Of a DNA stretch of 64,000 nt, positions 1-9,600 are shown piece by piece (within the stretch, counting starts at the first letter, position 1; each line of letters begins with the position of its first letter). The stretch lies in assembly GCF_042427615.1 (NCBI RefSeq), contig NZ_JBHMEZ010000012.1:682001-746000 (forward strand), read 5' to 3'. The position numbers and the translations under genes are program-made. Below the pieces are notes generated by a model, which saw only the letters and a program-made list of their open reading frames with translations, did no database searches and had not been told where the DNA came from. This DNA is from Formosa undariae. Lineage in GTDB: Bacteria > Bacteroidota > Bacteroidia > Flavobacteriales > Flavobacteriaceae.

Positions 1-432
1 CAGGAACCCGTAGAATTAAATTATAAAAGTGATTTATTTGATGGTGATTTAAAACAACTTTTGGAGCAGAATTTAGCTAAAGATAGAGCTGTACAATACA
101 CCTCGACTGGAATACATAAAGATGATTTATTATTTGAAATTGATGGTCATCCGATTAAAAAATTCGGAAGCCAAGGGCAACAAAAATCATTTTTAATCGC
201 TTTAAAATTAGCACAATTCGACTTTATTAAAGCACAAAGTGGCGTAAATCCAATTTTATTATTGGATGATATTTTTGACAAGTTAGACGAACAACGGGTT
301 GGACAAATTATTAAGTTAGTAGACGACTCTAATTTTGGTCAGTTATTTATAAGCGACACTCATGCAGACCGCACCGAAAATGCCGTAAAACAAGTACATC
401 AATCGTATCAAATTTTTAATATCGGAACATAA
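1..432 (+). CDS. recF: DNA replication/repair protein RecF, C-terminal part (5' truncated by window)
   Basis: Open frame 1 runs from the first base to a TAA at 430-432, so the gene starts before the window; the TTG at 61 is internal. RecF is a cytoplasmic SMC/ABC-type ATPase that helps load RecA at single-strand gaps. Visible motifs are TGIHKDD (the usual G-x-H-R/K-D-D of RecF), the ABC signature region SQGQQKS, and the Walker B/D-loop LLLDDIFDKLDE, all in the expected order for the last third of the family. It is followed 11 bp later by a lipoprotein gene and then by a DUF721 gene, an order common in Bacteroidota. Identity is firm; only completeness is unknown. Confidence 0.95.
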   Translation, partial: QEPVELNYKSDLFDGDLKQLLEQNLAKDRAVQYTSTGIHKDDLLFEIDGHPIKKFGSQGQQKSFLIALKLAQFDFIKAQSGVNPILLLDDIFDKLDEQRVGQIIKLVDDSNFGQLFISDTHADRTENAVKQVHQSYQIFNIGT

Positions 433-443
433 ATTCAAATCTT

Positions 444-857
444 ATGAAACAACTTATTGTCATTTTTAGCTTTATACTTTTAAGTAGCTGTGCAAGCAAA
501 CCCGAAATAGAGCTTTCTAATTTAAACGGCTATTGGGAAATTGAAGAAGTTATTCTAGCCGACGGTACCTCTCATGTTTATAAAATAAATGAAACCATAG
601 ATTTTATAACATTGACAGATAGTCTTGTGGGATACCGACAAAAAATGAAGACAGATGCAGATAACAATTACACGCCTGTAACCACCAAGGAACAGATAAA
701 AATTATCACCGAAAACGACAGTATAAAAGTCCAATATCACACCTCTTTTTCTGATTGGAAAGAAACCATAATTGAATTAAATAACGATCGTTTTAAAGTC
801 GTTAATCAGCATCAAAACGTATATATTTACAAACGATATATTCCTTTAAACTTATAA
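444..857 (+). CDS. Small lipoprotein of unknown function (lipocalin-like size)
   Basis: A 137-residue protein with a short hydrophobic signal peptide ending in a lipobox (LLSSC, Cys about residue 16), so it is probably a periplasm- or outer-membrane-anchored lipoprotein. The mature part contains NLNGYWEIEEV near its start followed by alternating short beta-type segments, a layout like small lipocalin-like lipoproteins of Bacteroidota, but no family is recognised with certainty. It sits between recF and the DUF721 gene with gaps of 11 and 2 bp, so the three are probably co-transcribed. No function is proposed. Confidence 0.8.
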   Translation: MKQLIVIFSFILLSSCASKPEIELSNLNGYWEIEEVILADGTSHVYKINETIDFITLTDSLVGYRQKMKTDADNNYTPVTTKEQIKIITENDSIKVQYHTSFSDWKETIIELNNDRFKVVNQHQNVYIYKRYIPLNL

Positions 858-859
858 TT

Positions 860-1156
860 ATGGCAAAAAGAAACAACGAAAATTTAAGTATATCAGACGT
901 TTTAAAAGAGTTTGTAGAAACCAATAGATTAGAAAAAGGTTTAGACAAAGTAAACGTGCGTGATGCTTGGACATCTCTTATGGGAAATGGCGTTAATAAC
1001 TACACCACGGAAATAAGTTTGGAACGCGACACCTTGTATGTACAATTAAGTTCGAGCGTATTGCGCGAAGAATTAAGCTACGGAAAAGAGAAAATAATAA
1101 CGATGATTAATGAAGAATTAGGTAAAGATGTCGTTAAGAAATTAATATTGAGATAA
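860..1156 (+). CDS. DUF721 / DciA-like protein
   Basis: A 98-residue cytoplasmic protein with the pattern of the DUF721 family: an N-terminal helix (ISDVLKEFVETNRLEKGLDKVNV), the tryptophan segment VRDAWTSLMG, a strand TLYVQLSSSVLREELSY, and a C-terminal IINEELGKDVVKKLILR-like end. In other bacteria the family includes DciA, which helps load the replicative helicase, and a place next to recF fits a DNA-replication role. Whether this short Bacteroidota form loads helicase is inference. It starts 2 bp after the preceding stop and is followed by a strong terminator. Confidence 0.85.
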   Translation: MAKRNNENLSISDVLKEFVETNRLEKGLDKVNVRDAWTSLMGNGVNNYTTEISLERDTLYVQLSSSVLREELSYGKEKIITMINEELGKDVVKKLILR

Positions 1157-1256
1157 GATTAATAGAACTCATACTCTAGGTCTTTATTTCTTTAACAAAA
1201 CAGTTAAAATCCTATGAAACAACAACTTAACATCTTGTAATTTAATTCTGTTAATC

Positions 1257-1298
1257 AAAAAAAACACTGTTAATCTAGCGATTAACAGTGTTTTTTTT
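1257..1298. terminator. Bidirectional intrinsic terminator between convergent genes
   Basis: A perfect inverted repeat: eight A, then CACTGTTAATC (1265-1275), loop TAGC (1276-1279), GATTAACAGTG (1280-1290), eight T. The A and T tracts are complementary, so the hairpin works in both directions. It lies between the recF-DUF721 operon on the plus strand and manA on the minus strand. Confidence 0.9.
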
Positions 1299-1343
1299 GA
1301 TTTAAATATATTATTCCAATATCGTTTTATACTCGGTGTTTGA

Positions 1344-2438
1344 CTAATTTGGAGGATAACACAGTAATATTTTTGAAGGTTCTTTAGACACAAACGTGAT
1401 TTCTGAGATCGCGGCCGAAATAAATATTTCATCACCTTGACTAAACGTGTATTCTTTGTTATTGCAAATCATTGTCCCCTCTCCAGAGTATATAACGGCT
1501 GCATAAAAGCATGAATTTCCTTTAATGGTATGCGTACCATCTAATAACAATTCACTTAAACCGAAACAATTGGTATGTTTCTTATTAAACAACGTTCTTA
1601 AGGTAAATTCACTCGAACTCTCAAGTACTTCAGGAGTTATTTTCCAAGCTTCTAATGCTTCATCTAGTGTATAATTATCGTAATGAAAACATTCTAACAT
1701 TTTTTCTTCACCTACACCTTGATGAATTAGTTCTGGTCCGATGGTTAAACCATTTGGGGTTGTTTTCTCGACGCGCATCGTATAATCTGTAGGCTCTTGA
1801 ACTTCCATTAAAAAGCAACCACTACCAATAGCATGTGGTACACCTCCATAAATCATAAAGGCATCTCCTGGTTTTACTTCAATTTTATGAAGACAATCTA
1901 ACATCCCTTGAATATTCTGATTCTCGAAATGCAATCGCCATTCTGCTCTTGTTACATGTTTTTTAAATCCCATATAAACAACAGGCTTTTCGCCATCTAT
2001 CTCACGAGTATTTAAAACGTACCAAGATTCTGTTTTACCAAATTCAGAATTAAATACAGTTTTAGCATATTCTTTATCTGGGTGCACTTGTACTGTTAAA
2101 CGCTCTTTGGAGTCTAACATTTTAATTAGCACTCCTGTCGTTCCAAATTTATCGGCTAATGCCTTACCTAAATATAATTCTACATTAGAATTAATTAACT
2201 CTTTTAGAGCTAAGGTTCCGTCTTCAGTTTCTATTAACGACAAACCTTCATCTTCAGGTCTGTTATTTCCACGTGCTGTAACGGTAGACATAATCCATTC
2301 TTCAGGCATAGCGCCATCAATTTCAGGAGACGTTTTTTTCCATCTATCAATCAAAGCACCACCTTCATACGTTCTCCAAACTCTATTGTTAAGTTGTTTT
2401 AAAGGAATATGTGCGTATTTTTCTAAATCTTTATTCAT
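1344..2438 (-). CDS. manA: Class I-type mannose-6-phosphate isomerase (cupin, zinc-dependent)
   Basis: A 364-residue cytoplasmic protein of the ManA type, interconverting mannose-6-phosphate and fructose-6-phosphate. Zinc-ligand motifs appear in order: TVQVHPD (Gln and His), GKTESWY (Glu), and GGVPHAIG (His). The short, single-cupin-pair form typical of Firmicutes and Bacteroidota fits the length. The C-terminal third ends in the cupin-like segment EYTFSQGDEIFISAAIS. The gene stands alone, convergent with the DUF721 gene across a terminator and 93 bp away from the Nramp-like gene. It may feed mannose units into metabolism, but no link to the uronate genes is seen. Confidence 0.88.
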   Translation of the reverse strand: MNKDLEKYAHIPLKQLNNRVWRTYEGGALIDRWKKTSPEIDGAMPEEWIMSTVTARGNNRPEDEGLSLIETEDGTLALKELINSNVELYLGKALADKFGTTGVLIKMLDSKERLTVQVHPDKEYAKTVFNSEFGKTESWYVLNTREIDGEKPVVYMGFKKHVTRAEWRLHFENQNIQGMLDCLHKIEVKPGDAFMIYGGVPHAIGSGCFLMEVQEPTDYTMRVEKTTPNGLTIGPELIHQGVGEEKMLECFHYDNYTLDEALEAWKITPEVLESSSEFTLRTLFNKKHTNCFGLSELLLDGTHTIKGNSCFYAAVIYSGEGTMICNNKEYTFSQGDEIFISAAISEITFVSKEPSKILLCYPPN

Positions 2439-2531
2439 GTTCTCGTGATTTTCTTATTCGTAAAGTTGTCATATAAAAGGCTATCCAAGACTAAAAATAA
2501 TTACTGTCCCCTTTATAAAATTTATATGATA

Positions 2532-3794
2532 TTAAATTCCTGTTTTTATAAAACCTAAAAACCCATTAAGTGCGACATACAACATATAGAAGTTAAAAAT
2601 TAATGTTGCCCCTAAAGCGATGTTCATCCATAAACTCGTTTTATAAGTTTTCATAACGTCTGTTCTATTCAATAAAATAATTAAAAATAATGTGATTAAA
2701 GGCATAATAAACGGACTTAAAGCTTGAGATGCGATTAAAATCCAAACTGGTTTTCCTCCAAAAAATGGTACGATTATTCCAGTTAAAGCAACTAAAACCA
2801 CCAAAAATTTAAATAGTGGTTTTTTCATATCACGCTTCGTATTGGTATAATCTGCAATTAACCAAGGAAATAATAAAAGGTTCGGAAATATTGACGATAG
2901 TCCAGCTCCGATAATTCCTAAAGTAAATAATGTTAAAGCGAAATCTCCAGCCCAAGGTCCTAATGCACTCATCATATCCGTGGCATCTACAACTTTAATC
3001 CCTTGAAAGTATAAGGTTCCAGTCGCACTAATCATTATAGCTAGACTTATTAAAAATGTAAGAACCATAGACGACATTGCATCTCTATTTTCAGTTTTTA
3101 AATGTTCGATTCCCCATTTTTGTTCTTGTACCAAAATACTTCGAGATGCCAAACACACACCCGCCATTGTAGTTCCAACAATTCCTGCAATTACAAGACC
3201 CGAATTATCACCTTGAGGTAATTCAGGGAAAAAATCGCCTAAATTAGTTCCTGTTTCTTTAACCACCATAATACTGGTAGCTATAAAAGAAAGAGCCATA
3301 AAACCAACCATCGCACTCATGGCTTTTATAAAATTCTCATGCTTTCCTGTCCAAAACAGAGCGACTAAAAGACAGGTAAAGAAAATTGCTACAATTGGAG
3401 CATTAAGAAACGATATCGATGTTCTTACCGAGATCCATTCCATAGCTACTTCTGCAACTACGCCCATAACTCCAATAACAGAAGACACAATGGAAACCAC
3501 TAAAGCGGTTATTATAAAAATAGTTACAGGTTTCCCAAATGCTTTTTTAAAATTATACATTAAGGTATTTCCTGAAACGATGGTTAATTTACTAATCGAT
3601 ATAAGAAGAAAATAGGTAAAAAAACAAGAAAGCAGTAAGGCCCAAGACAGGCTTAGTCCGTAATTTGCTCCGGAAACGACCATGGAAGTCACACTTCCGG
3701 TTCCCACAACATAACCTATAATAAAAAAGGCCGGTCCAAAATCTTTTAATCCTTTTTGAAACTTACCTAAACGTGATAATTTTTCTGATGACAT
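2532..3794 (-). CDS. Nramp-fold transporter without the canonical metal-binding motifs
   Basis: A 420-residue inner-membrane protein with about eleven hydrophobic segments and the length and N-terminal signature of the Nramp/SLC11 family (DFGPAFFIIGYVVGTGS). In true Nramp metal transporters helix 1 carries DPGN and helix 6 carries MPH. Here the aligned residues are GTGS (31-34) and MAG (210-212): the metal-binding Asp, Asn and His are absent and only the Met remains. The protein is therefore unlikely to move Mn2+ or Fe2+ in the usual way. The gene is 331 bp downstream of a UxuR-like regulator and near SusCD and uronate genes, so transport of a uronate-related solute is possible but unproven. 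Confidence 0.75.
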   Translation of the reverse strand: MSSEKLSRLGKFQKGLKDFGPAFFIIGYVVGTGSVTSMVVSGANYGLSLSWALLLSCFFTYFLLISISKLTIVSGNTLMYNFKKAFGKPVTIFIITALVVSIVSSVIGVMGVVAEVAMEWISVRTSISFLNAPIVAIFFTCLLVALFWTGKHENFIKAMSAMVGFMALSFIATSIMVVKETGTNLGDFFPELPQGDNSGLVIAGIVGTTMAGVCLASRSILVQEQKWGIEHLKTENRDAMSSMVLTFLISLAIMISATGTLYFQGIKVVDATDMMSALGPWAGDFALTLFTLGIIGAGLSSIFPNLLLFPWLIADYTNTKRDMKKPLFKFLVVLVALTGIIVPFFGGKPVWILIASQALSPFIMPLITLFLIILLNRTDVMKTYKTSLWMNIALGATLIFNFYMLYVALNGFLGFIKTGI

Positions 3795-4125
3795 ATAATT
3801 CGGTTATTTTAAATTTAGAATGTTTGATTGGAGCAATTTTTAAACACTATTTGTCTAAATATCAAAAGCATATCTCCTAAATTTAAAACTCCTGACTATT
3901 CAGAATATTTAGGACAATTATTAAACGATCTTTTGACTCTTAATTTAGCATAATGAAGTCGTATTGAACCTCTCAAATTTAGGAAATAAATCACAAAAAG
4001 AGGCTATAGAATATGCTAAAGACATCATAAAATAGCGGATTAATTACTGGTTAATTAAAAATAGTAATAGATTAGAATCGTACATAAAAAAAGGAAAACT
4101 TATAAGATTAAGTTTCCCTTTTTAA
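3795..4125. other. Gene-free stretch between Nramp-like gene and gntR
   Basis: About 330 AT-rich bases. The right end holds the gntR terminator hairpin. A short plus-strand open stretch ending at 4035 looks weakly coding but is too short to call. The promoter of the Nramp-like gene should lie here; no clear element was recognised. Confidence 0.5.
4086..4123 (-). terminator. Intrinsic terminator of the gntR gene
   Basis: The sequence AAAAAAGGAAAACTTA pairs imperfectly with TTAAGTTTCCCTTTTT around a short loop, just after the minus-strand stop at 4126. On the minus strand the stem is followed by a T tract. Confidence 0.7.
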
Positions 4126-4833
4126 TTATTTTTCAAAATTATCACAGAATGCAATAAGCATTTCAAAATGAACTTTCATTACTTTCACCGCGAGCTCTGT
4201 ATCCTGATTTAAAATAGCACTATAAATAGCTTCATGATTTTGAAGTTCTTTGAGTCGTTCTTCTACACCACAAACACGTGTATCTTCTAAAACAGAAATA
4301 ATCTTAGGTGTAATTTGAAGCATTAAGGCATTAATTGTACTATTTCCACTTGCTTTGGCTATTGCCAAATGGAACAGTAAATCTTCTTCTAAAGCATCTT
4401 CTCTATTTAAAACTTTAACTTTGTAATTATTTAGAGCTGTTTCTATATTCTCTAAATCTTCTTCCGTTCTTCGAATGGTTGCTAAACACGCTGTTTTAGT
4501 TTCTAACATTAAACGCGTTTCTACTAGAGATTTAAAATCTTGCTTATCTAATGCTATAATATCTTCAATAATACCATTTAAGGCTGTTATACCAATATTT
4601 TCTACAAATGTTCCAGACTGTGGAACTGATTTTAGAACGCCATAAAATTCTAATTTTTCTATAGCTTCTCCAACATGTCGTCTACTTACATTAAATTTTT
4701 CTGATAATACACGCTGTGAAGGTAATTTATCTCCTAATTCCAGATTTTTTAAGTTGATGAAATCTTTAATTTGAGATATTATAATATTTTGAATTTCTGG
4801 GTTGTCTTTTATTTTAGTTGTTTCATATTTCAT
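4126..4833 (-). CDS. GntR-family regulator, FadR/UxuR subfamily
   Basis: A 235-residue transcription factor. Residues about 15-80 form a GntR winged helix (GDKLPSQRVLSEKFNVSRRHV, then GVLKSVPQSGTFV), and the C-terminal 140 residues form an all-helical FCD ligand domain. This subfamily includes UxuR, ExuR and LldR, which bind palindromes of the TGGT-N-ACCA type and respond to small carboxylates such as uronates. Two such palindromes (9721-9760) precede the susC gene 5 kb upstream. The gene follows a susD terminator, so it is probably transcribed alone. I infer that it represses cluster A until a uronate or intermediate binds. Confidence 0.88.
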   Translation of the reverse strand: MKYETTKIKDNPEIQNIIISQIKDFINLKNLELGDKLPSQRVLSEKFNVSRRHVGEAIEKLEFYGVLKSVPQSGTFVENIGITALNGIIEDIIALDKQDFKSLVETRLMLETKTACLATIRRTEEDLENIETALNNYKVKVLNREDALEEDLLFHLAIAKASGNSTINALMLQITPKIISVLEDTRVCGVEERLKELQNHEAIYSAILNQDTELAVKVMKVHFEMLIAFCDNFEK

Positions 4834-4949
4834 TATAATGAGTCTGACTAATTAAATATTTAATCATGGTTTTAGATTAGTTTGTTTGATAAAATATATT
4901 TCGGAGGCAGAAAAACCTCTTAATCCATAGTCTTAGATAATGTAGTTCT

Positions 4950-4986
4950 AAAAAAAATACTGGCCTAAAACCTTAGACCAGTATTT
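4950..4986 (-). terminator. Terminator at the end of the first susCD operon
   Basis: AATACTGG-C-CTAA (4956-4968) pairs with TTAG-A-CCAGTATT (4973-4985), one mismatch, loop AACC. On the minus strand it is followed by a run of eight T. It lies 60 bp past the susD stop and separates susCD from gntR. Confidence 0.8.
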
Positions 4987-5045
4987 AATAAAACTAATTT
5001 AAATTATATCTAATGTTTAAATTCTATGTCTAATATTTGATATAA

Positions 5046-6662
5046 TTAGTACCCAGGGTTCTGAACTAAATTTGGGTTTATTATAATCTCATCGAAAGGT
5101 ATTGGCATTAAAGCATCACGACTAGCGTCAAATGATTTAGGCCCAGGTCCAACTCCAGATTCTGTAGATACTTCAGATTCTAATCCGTTAGATCCAAATA
5201 CGTCGTAAGGCGCATTCCACATTTCTCTTCTTGTAATGTCGTACCATCTTTTAAATTCGAAAGCAAGTTCTAATCTACGCTCTTCTAAAACGATAAATCT
5301 GAAATCTGATTGAGACGTTCCAGAAACATCTGCAGGAGACGCACTAGCAACAAATCCATTAGTAACTCCACCTCTTCTTGCTCTTTCTCTTACTTGGTTT
5401 AAATACCCTTCTGCTTCAGTTGTTTGTCCAATTTCATTACCAGCTTCAGCAGCAATTAATAATACTTCAGCATAACGCATTAAACAATAGTTAGACTTCG
5501 CTCCTCTACCATTAGTTTCAGAAACTGGTGCCTTACTTGCCATACGTGTATACTTAGCAATATGCGGACGGTTAACACTTAAAGATGCACCTGATTCTAC
5601 ATAATTTGTATAAGGAATACGAGTTCCTCCTGTTCCATCAGGGTTAGCATTCAGAACCATTGTATCATCAAAAGAAACTGCTCTTCTGTAATCATTCTCA
5701 TCCCAAGTCGTATATACTTTAAGTGCAGGAACCTGAACAGACCAACCTGCTTCAGAGATTTCTGGTAAGTATTGCGAATCTGATCTACTACCCGTCATTG
5801 GTTCTTGGTAATTTCTACCTTGGTCACCATTTGTAATTCCTGTAAAATCTAATACAAATATTGGTTCTAAAGAATTATCAATTTTAACAGCATCGTATAA
5901 ATCTTGAAAATCTGGTTCTAGATCCAAATTATAAGTTCCTTTTTTATTGATAACATCTTTAGCTTCGTCGTAAGCTAATTGCCAATTCTCTAAAGTTAAA
6001 TGTACTGAAGCTAAGTAAGCACTTGCTGCCGATTTAGCAGGTAAAGCTCTTGTAGGTTGTGTGTTTGGCAACCATTCTTTAGCATACTCAAAATCTGCTA
6101 TTATACTTTCATAAACTTCTGAAGCAGGAGTTCTAGGAGCACTAACAGCGTCAATTGTAGCTGTATTTTCATCTATAAAAGGAATATCTCCAAATTGTCT
6201 TACTAAATGATAATAAGCTAAACCTCTTGCAAAACGCGCTCTAGCAATTACTTCGTTTTTTGTGCTTTCATCTGTTTCTGTTAAACCAGAACCATATTTA
6301 ATTCCATCATTTGCAGAACGAATAATTTGGTACACTTTTGGCCAGAAACCATTGTTACCCATAATTAAAGCGTTGTTAGAAGATACGGTAAAGTTATCCA
6401 TATCTGTTCTTTCAGCATTTCCTGTTCTACCAATAGCAGTCATATCACTTCTAAATTCAAGTGCTTGTGCCATCTCTCTTGATAAAAAGTTTCTATGGTG
6501 CATATGAGTGTAAGCTCCAGAAACAAATCCTTCTACCTGAGATAATGTTGGATTAGATAAAAATTCATCAGGCTGCAATTCTGTAATTGGAGTTTCCTCT
6601 AAATCGGAACATCCTAATATTGATAGCCCTAATAAGGCTACTATAAACTTATATGTTTTCAT
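5046..6662 (-). CDS. SusD/RagB-family outer-membrane lipoprotein (cluster A)
   Basis: A 538-residue surface lipoprotein with lipobox SILGC (Cys 18), followed by the SusD-like N-terminal region (PDEFLSNPTLSQVEGFVSGAY), TPR-like helices with ARFARGLAYYHLVRQFGDIPF, and a C-terminal RagB/SusD domain with RYAEVLLIAAEAGNEIG, LNQVRERARR and LEERRLELAFEFKRWYDITRR. It ends in the usual IIINPNLVQNPGY. SusD proteins bind oligosaccharide and form a lid on the partner SusC channel. It lies 12 bp after the susC stop, so the pair is one transcript. Ligand is unknown; a uronate-containing glycan is inferred from the neighbouring TRAP, uxaC and uxuA genes. Confidence 0.95.
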   Translation of the reverse strand: MKTYKFIVALLGLSILGCSDLEETPITELQPDEFLSNPTLSQVEGFVSGAYTHMHHRNFLSREMAQALEFRSDMTAIGRTGNAERTDMDNFTVSSNNALIMGNNGFWPKVYQIIRSANDGIKYGSGLTETDESTKNEVIARARFARGLAYYHLVRQFGDIPFIDENTATIDAVSAPRTPASEVYESIIADFEYAKEWLPNTQPTRALPAKSAASAYLASVHLTLENWQLAYDEAKDVINKKGTYNLDLEPDFQDLYDAVKIDNSLEPIFVLDFTGITNGDQGRNYQEPMTGSRSDSQYLPEISEAGWSVQVPALKVYTTWDENDYRRAVSFDDTMVLNANPDGTGGTRIPYTNYVESGASLSVNRPHIAKYTRMASKAPVSETNGRGAKSNYCLMRYAEVLLIAAEAGNEIGQTTEAEGYLNQVRERARRGGVTNGFVASASPADVSGTSQSDFRFIVLEERRLELAFEFKRWYDITRREMWNAPYDVFGSNGLESEVSTESGVGPGPKSFDASRDALMPIPFDEIIINPNLVQNPGY

Positions 6663-6674
6663 ATTTGTTTTTTT

Positions 6675-9600
6675 TTAAAATTTTAAATTAAGACTTAAAC
6701 TAAAAGATCTAATCGTTGGGTAATTACCAAAGTCATGACCTTGAACAGCATTAGTTGTAGCAGTAGTACTACCTCCAAAATAACTTGCTTCTGGATCTAA
6801 ACCAGAGTATTTTGTGAAGGTTAATAAGTTTTGACCACTAAAAGCTAATCTTAAGTTATCCATCCCAATTTTTTCAACAATATCTTGGGGGAATGTATAC
6901 CCTATAGATAAGTTTTTTAATCTTACATAACTTCCGTCTTCAACAAAACGAGAAGAAATTTCTCTATCTCTAGTTTTGTTAGATGGTAAATTAGATGTTG
7001 AATTTTCTGGAGTCCATGCATTTAACACATCTGTTAAAGCGTTAGAATCTCCATTATACAACTGCACATTTGTAAGGTTTAATATTTCACCACCATAAGA
7101 ACCTTGGAAGAAAATATTTAAATCGATATTTTTATATCTAAACGTGTTTGTAAGTCCGAAGTTCCAGTCTGGATTAGGATCTCCAATTATTTGCTCATCA
7201 TTAGTATCGATAGTACCGTCTCCGTTAACATCTTGGAATAATGGATCTCCAGCTTCTCTGTAAGAACCTTTTAAAGCAGAACCTTCAGGTACATCTCCTC
7301 CTTGATAAACACCAGTGTATTCATGTCCCCAGAACATTCCAACAGGCTCACCTTCTCTTAAGATATATGTATCTTTTCCTGAGAAATATCCAGGAGCTGC
7401 ACCATCAATAATATCTGCACCGTTAAATAAGCTTACAACTTCTGTCTTGTTAGAAGACCAGTTAAAATCTGTACTCCATGTAAAGTCATCTGTAACAATA
7501 TTTCTTGTACTTAATACAACTTCAAAACCTTTATTGTTAATTTCTCCAACATTTTGGAAAACTCTTAAGTTTGTTGCTCCTGTGTAAGAAGGAATAGTTG
7601 ATACTTCTAATAAAAGATCTTTAGTGTCTATATTATAATAGTCGAATGAAAAGTTAATTCTATTATTATACATCCCTAAATCTACACCAATGTTTGTTTG
7701 GTAAGAAGTTTCCCATACTAAATCAGGATTAGCTTCTTGAGAAACTGAGAAAGAAGGCGCTGCATCTACTTCTGTACCCTCTGTAATAGCTAATAAAGCT
7801 AAAGATTGGTAAGGAGAAATTGCTTGGTTACCAGTTAAACCGTAACTCGCTCTTAATTTAAGACTAGAAATTGAGTTGCTATCTTTTAAGAAGTCTTCGT
7901 TAGAAATTTTCCAACCTAATGCTCCAGAAGGGAAAATAGCATATTTATTATTTTCAGCAAAGTTAGAAGCTCCATCACGTCTTACTGTACCAGTAATTAA
8001 ATACTTATCGTCCCAATCGTAATTTAATCTACCAAATTGTGATTGAATTTCAGATTCTGACCATGAAGAAGTAATTTTTCTATTTTGGATCGTACCTGCA
8101 CCTAAATTATACCAAAGGAAATCATCTGATAATAAATCTTGTGTACTTGCTGCGAATCTTTCGTTAGTTACTTTTTGGTAAGAATATCCTGCTAAAGCAG
8201 ATAATTGTCCTTTTCCAATTTCAAGATTATAAGATAAATAATTCTCACTTAATATGTTAGTTCTTTTTAAAGTTGCAATACTTGCTCCTCCAGTAGATAA
8301 TTGGAACGTTTGAGGTTTAAAATATCCAACATTTTCGTTTGTTGTACTAAAACCAAAAGTAGTTTTGAAATTTAAATTTTCTAAGATATCGTAACTTGCA
8401 TATAAGTTAGATCTAAAAGCATCAGACTTCGTTTCGTTTACGATTTCATTTGCAACTGCGTAAGGGTTTTCAATACCATCCCCTACAGAGTTTTGTGTAA
8501 AATTACCGTTAGAATCGTATATCCCTCTATCTGGAGTAAATCTCATTGCAAGAGACACAACGTCGTCTCCACCTCCATTTACACTAGCAATAGCATCTTC
8601 TCCTGAAGATTGTGTAGAGATCCCATCTTTAGTACTTCTACTTCCAAAAAGGTTCATACCTAAAGTTAACTTGTCAGTTATTTGAGCATCAACATTGTTT
8701 AAAAATGTGAATTTTTCAAATCCAGAATTTACAACAATACCATCTTGAGTGAAATAGTTAATTGAAGAATAAAAGTTTATTTTATCGCTACCTCCAGAAA
8801 ATGAAGCTTGATTGTTAGAGATATTACCAGTTGTATAAATCTCATCTTGCCAATCTGTATTCTCAGTACCTTGAACATATCCAGGGTTAAAAGACTGCTG
8901 ATATTCTGCAAATTGATTTGCATCTAACAAGTCTAATCTATTAGATGTATTCTGAATAGAGTACGTTGTATTAATTTCTACACTTAATCTTCCAGATTTA
9001 CCTTTTTTAGTTGTTACTAAAATAACCCCTCCAGATCCTCTAGATCCGTAGATAGCTGTTGCAGATGCATCCTTTAAAACTTCCATAGAAGCGATATCGT
9101 CTGCTTGTGGCATAGATGCCCCAACAAATCCGTCTACTACTATAAGTGGATCACTACTTGCTCCAATAGAAGAATTACCCCTTACTTTAATAGCTATAGG
9201 AGCTCCTGGCTCACCTCCGTTATTAGACTGTACAACAACACCTGCCGCACGTCCTTGAAGCGCTTGTTCTGCATTTGATGTTGGATACGCTGTTAACTCG
9301 TCTGTTTTAACAGAAGATACAGCTCCAGTAATATCACTCTTTTTACGAGTACCATATCCAACTACAACTACTTCATCAAGTTCACTTGCATCTTCCTGCA
9401 ATACTACATTAAGATTTGTTTGATCTGTAATTGTAATAGATTGTTTAACATAACCTAAATAAGAAAAATGTAAAACATCACCACGTTTTACATTCAATTG
9501 GAAATTTCCATCGAAATCCGTAGCAGCTCCTGTAGTCGTTTTGTCGATCACTACATTTACACCCGGGACGGGCATGTTGCCAGAATCAGTTACAGTACCG

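Noticed and set aside
1184..1435. Minus-strand open frame over the terminator and manA 3' end
   Set aside because: Overlaps manA in another frame and crosses a perfect terminator; no protein features.
2107..2448. Plus-strand open frame opposite manA
   Set aside because: Antisense shadow of a well supported gene; no start signal and no family motif.
3952..4035. Twenty-seven codons on the plus strand (NEVVLNLSNLG..., ending in TAG) as a gene remnant
   Set aside because: Protein-like in composition but too short, and no similarity to a neighbour; could be chance.
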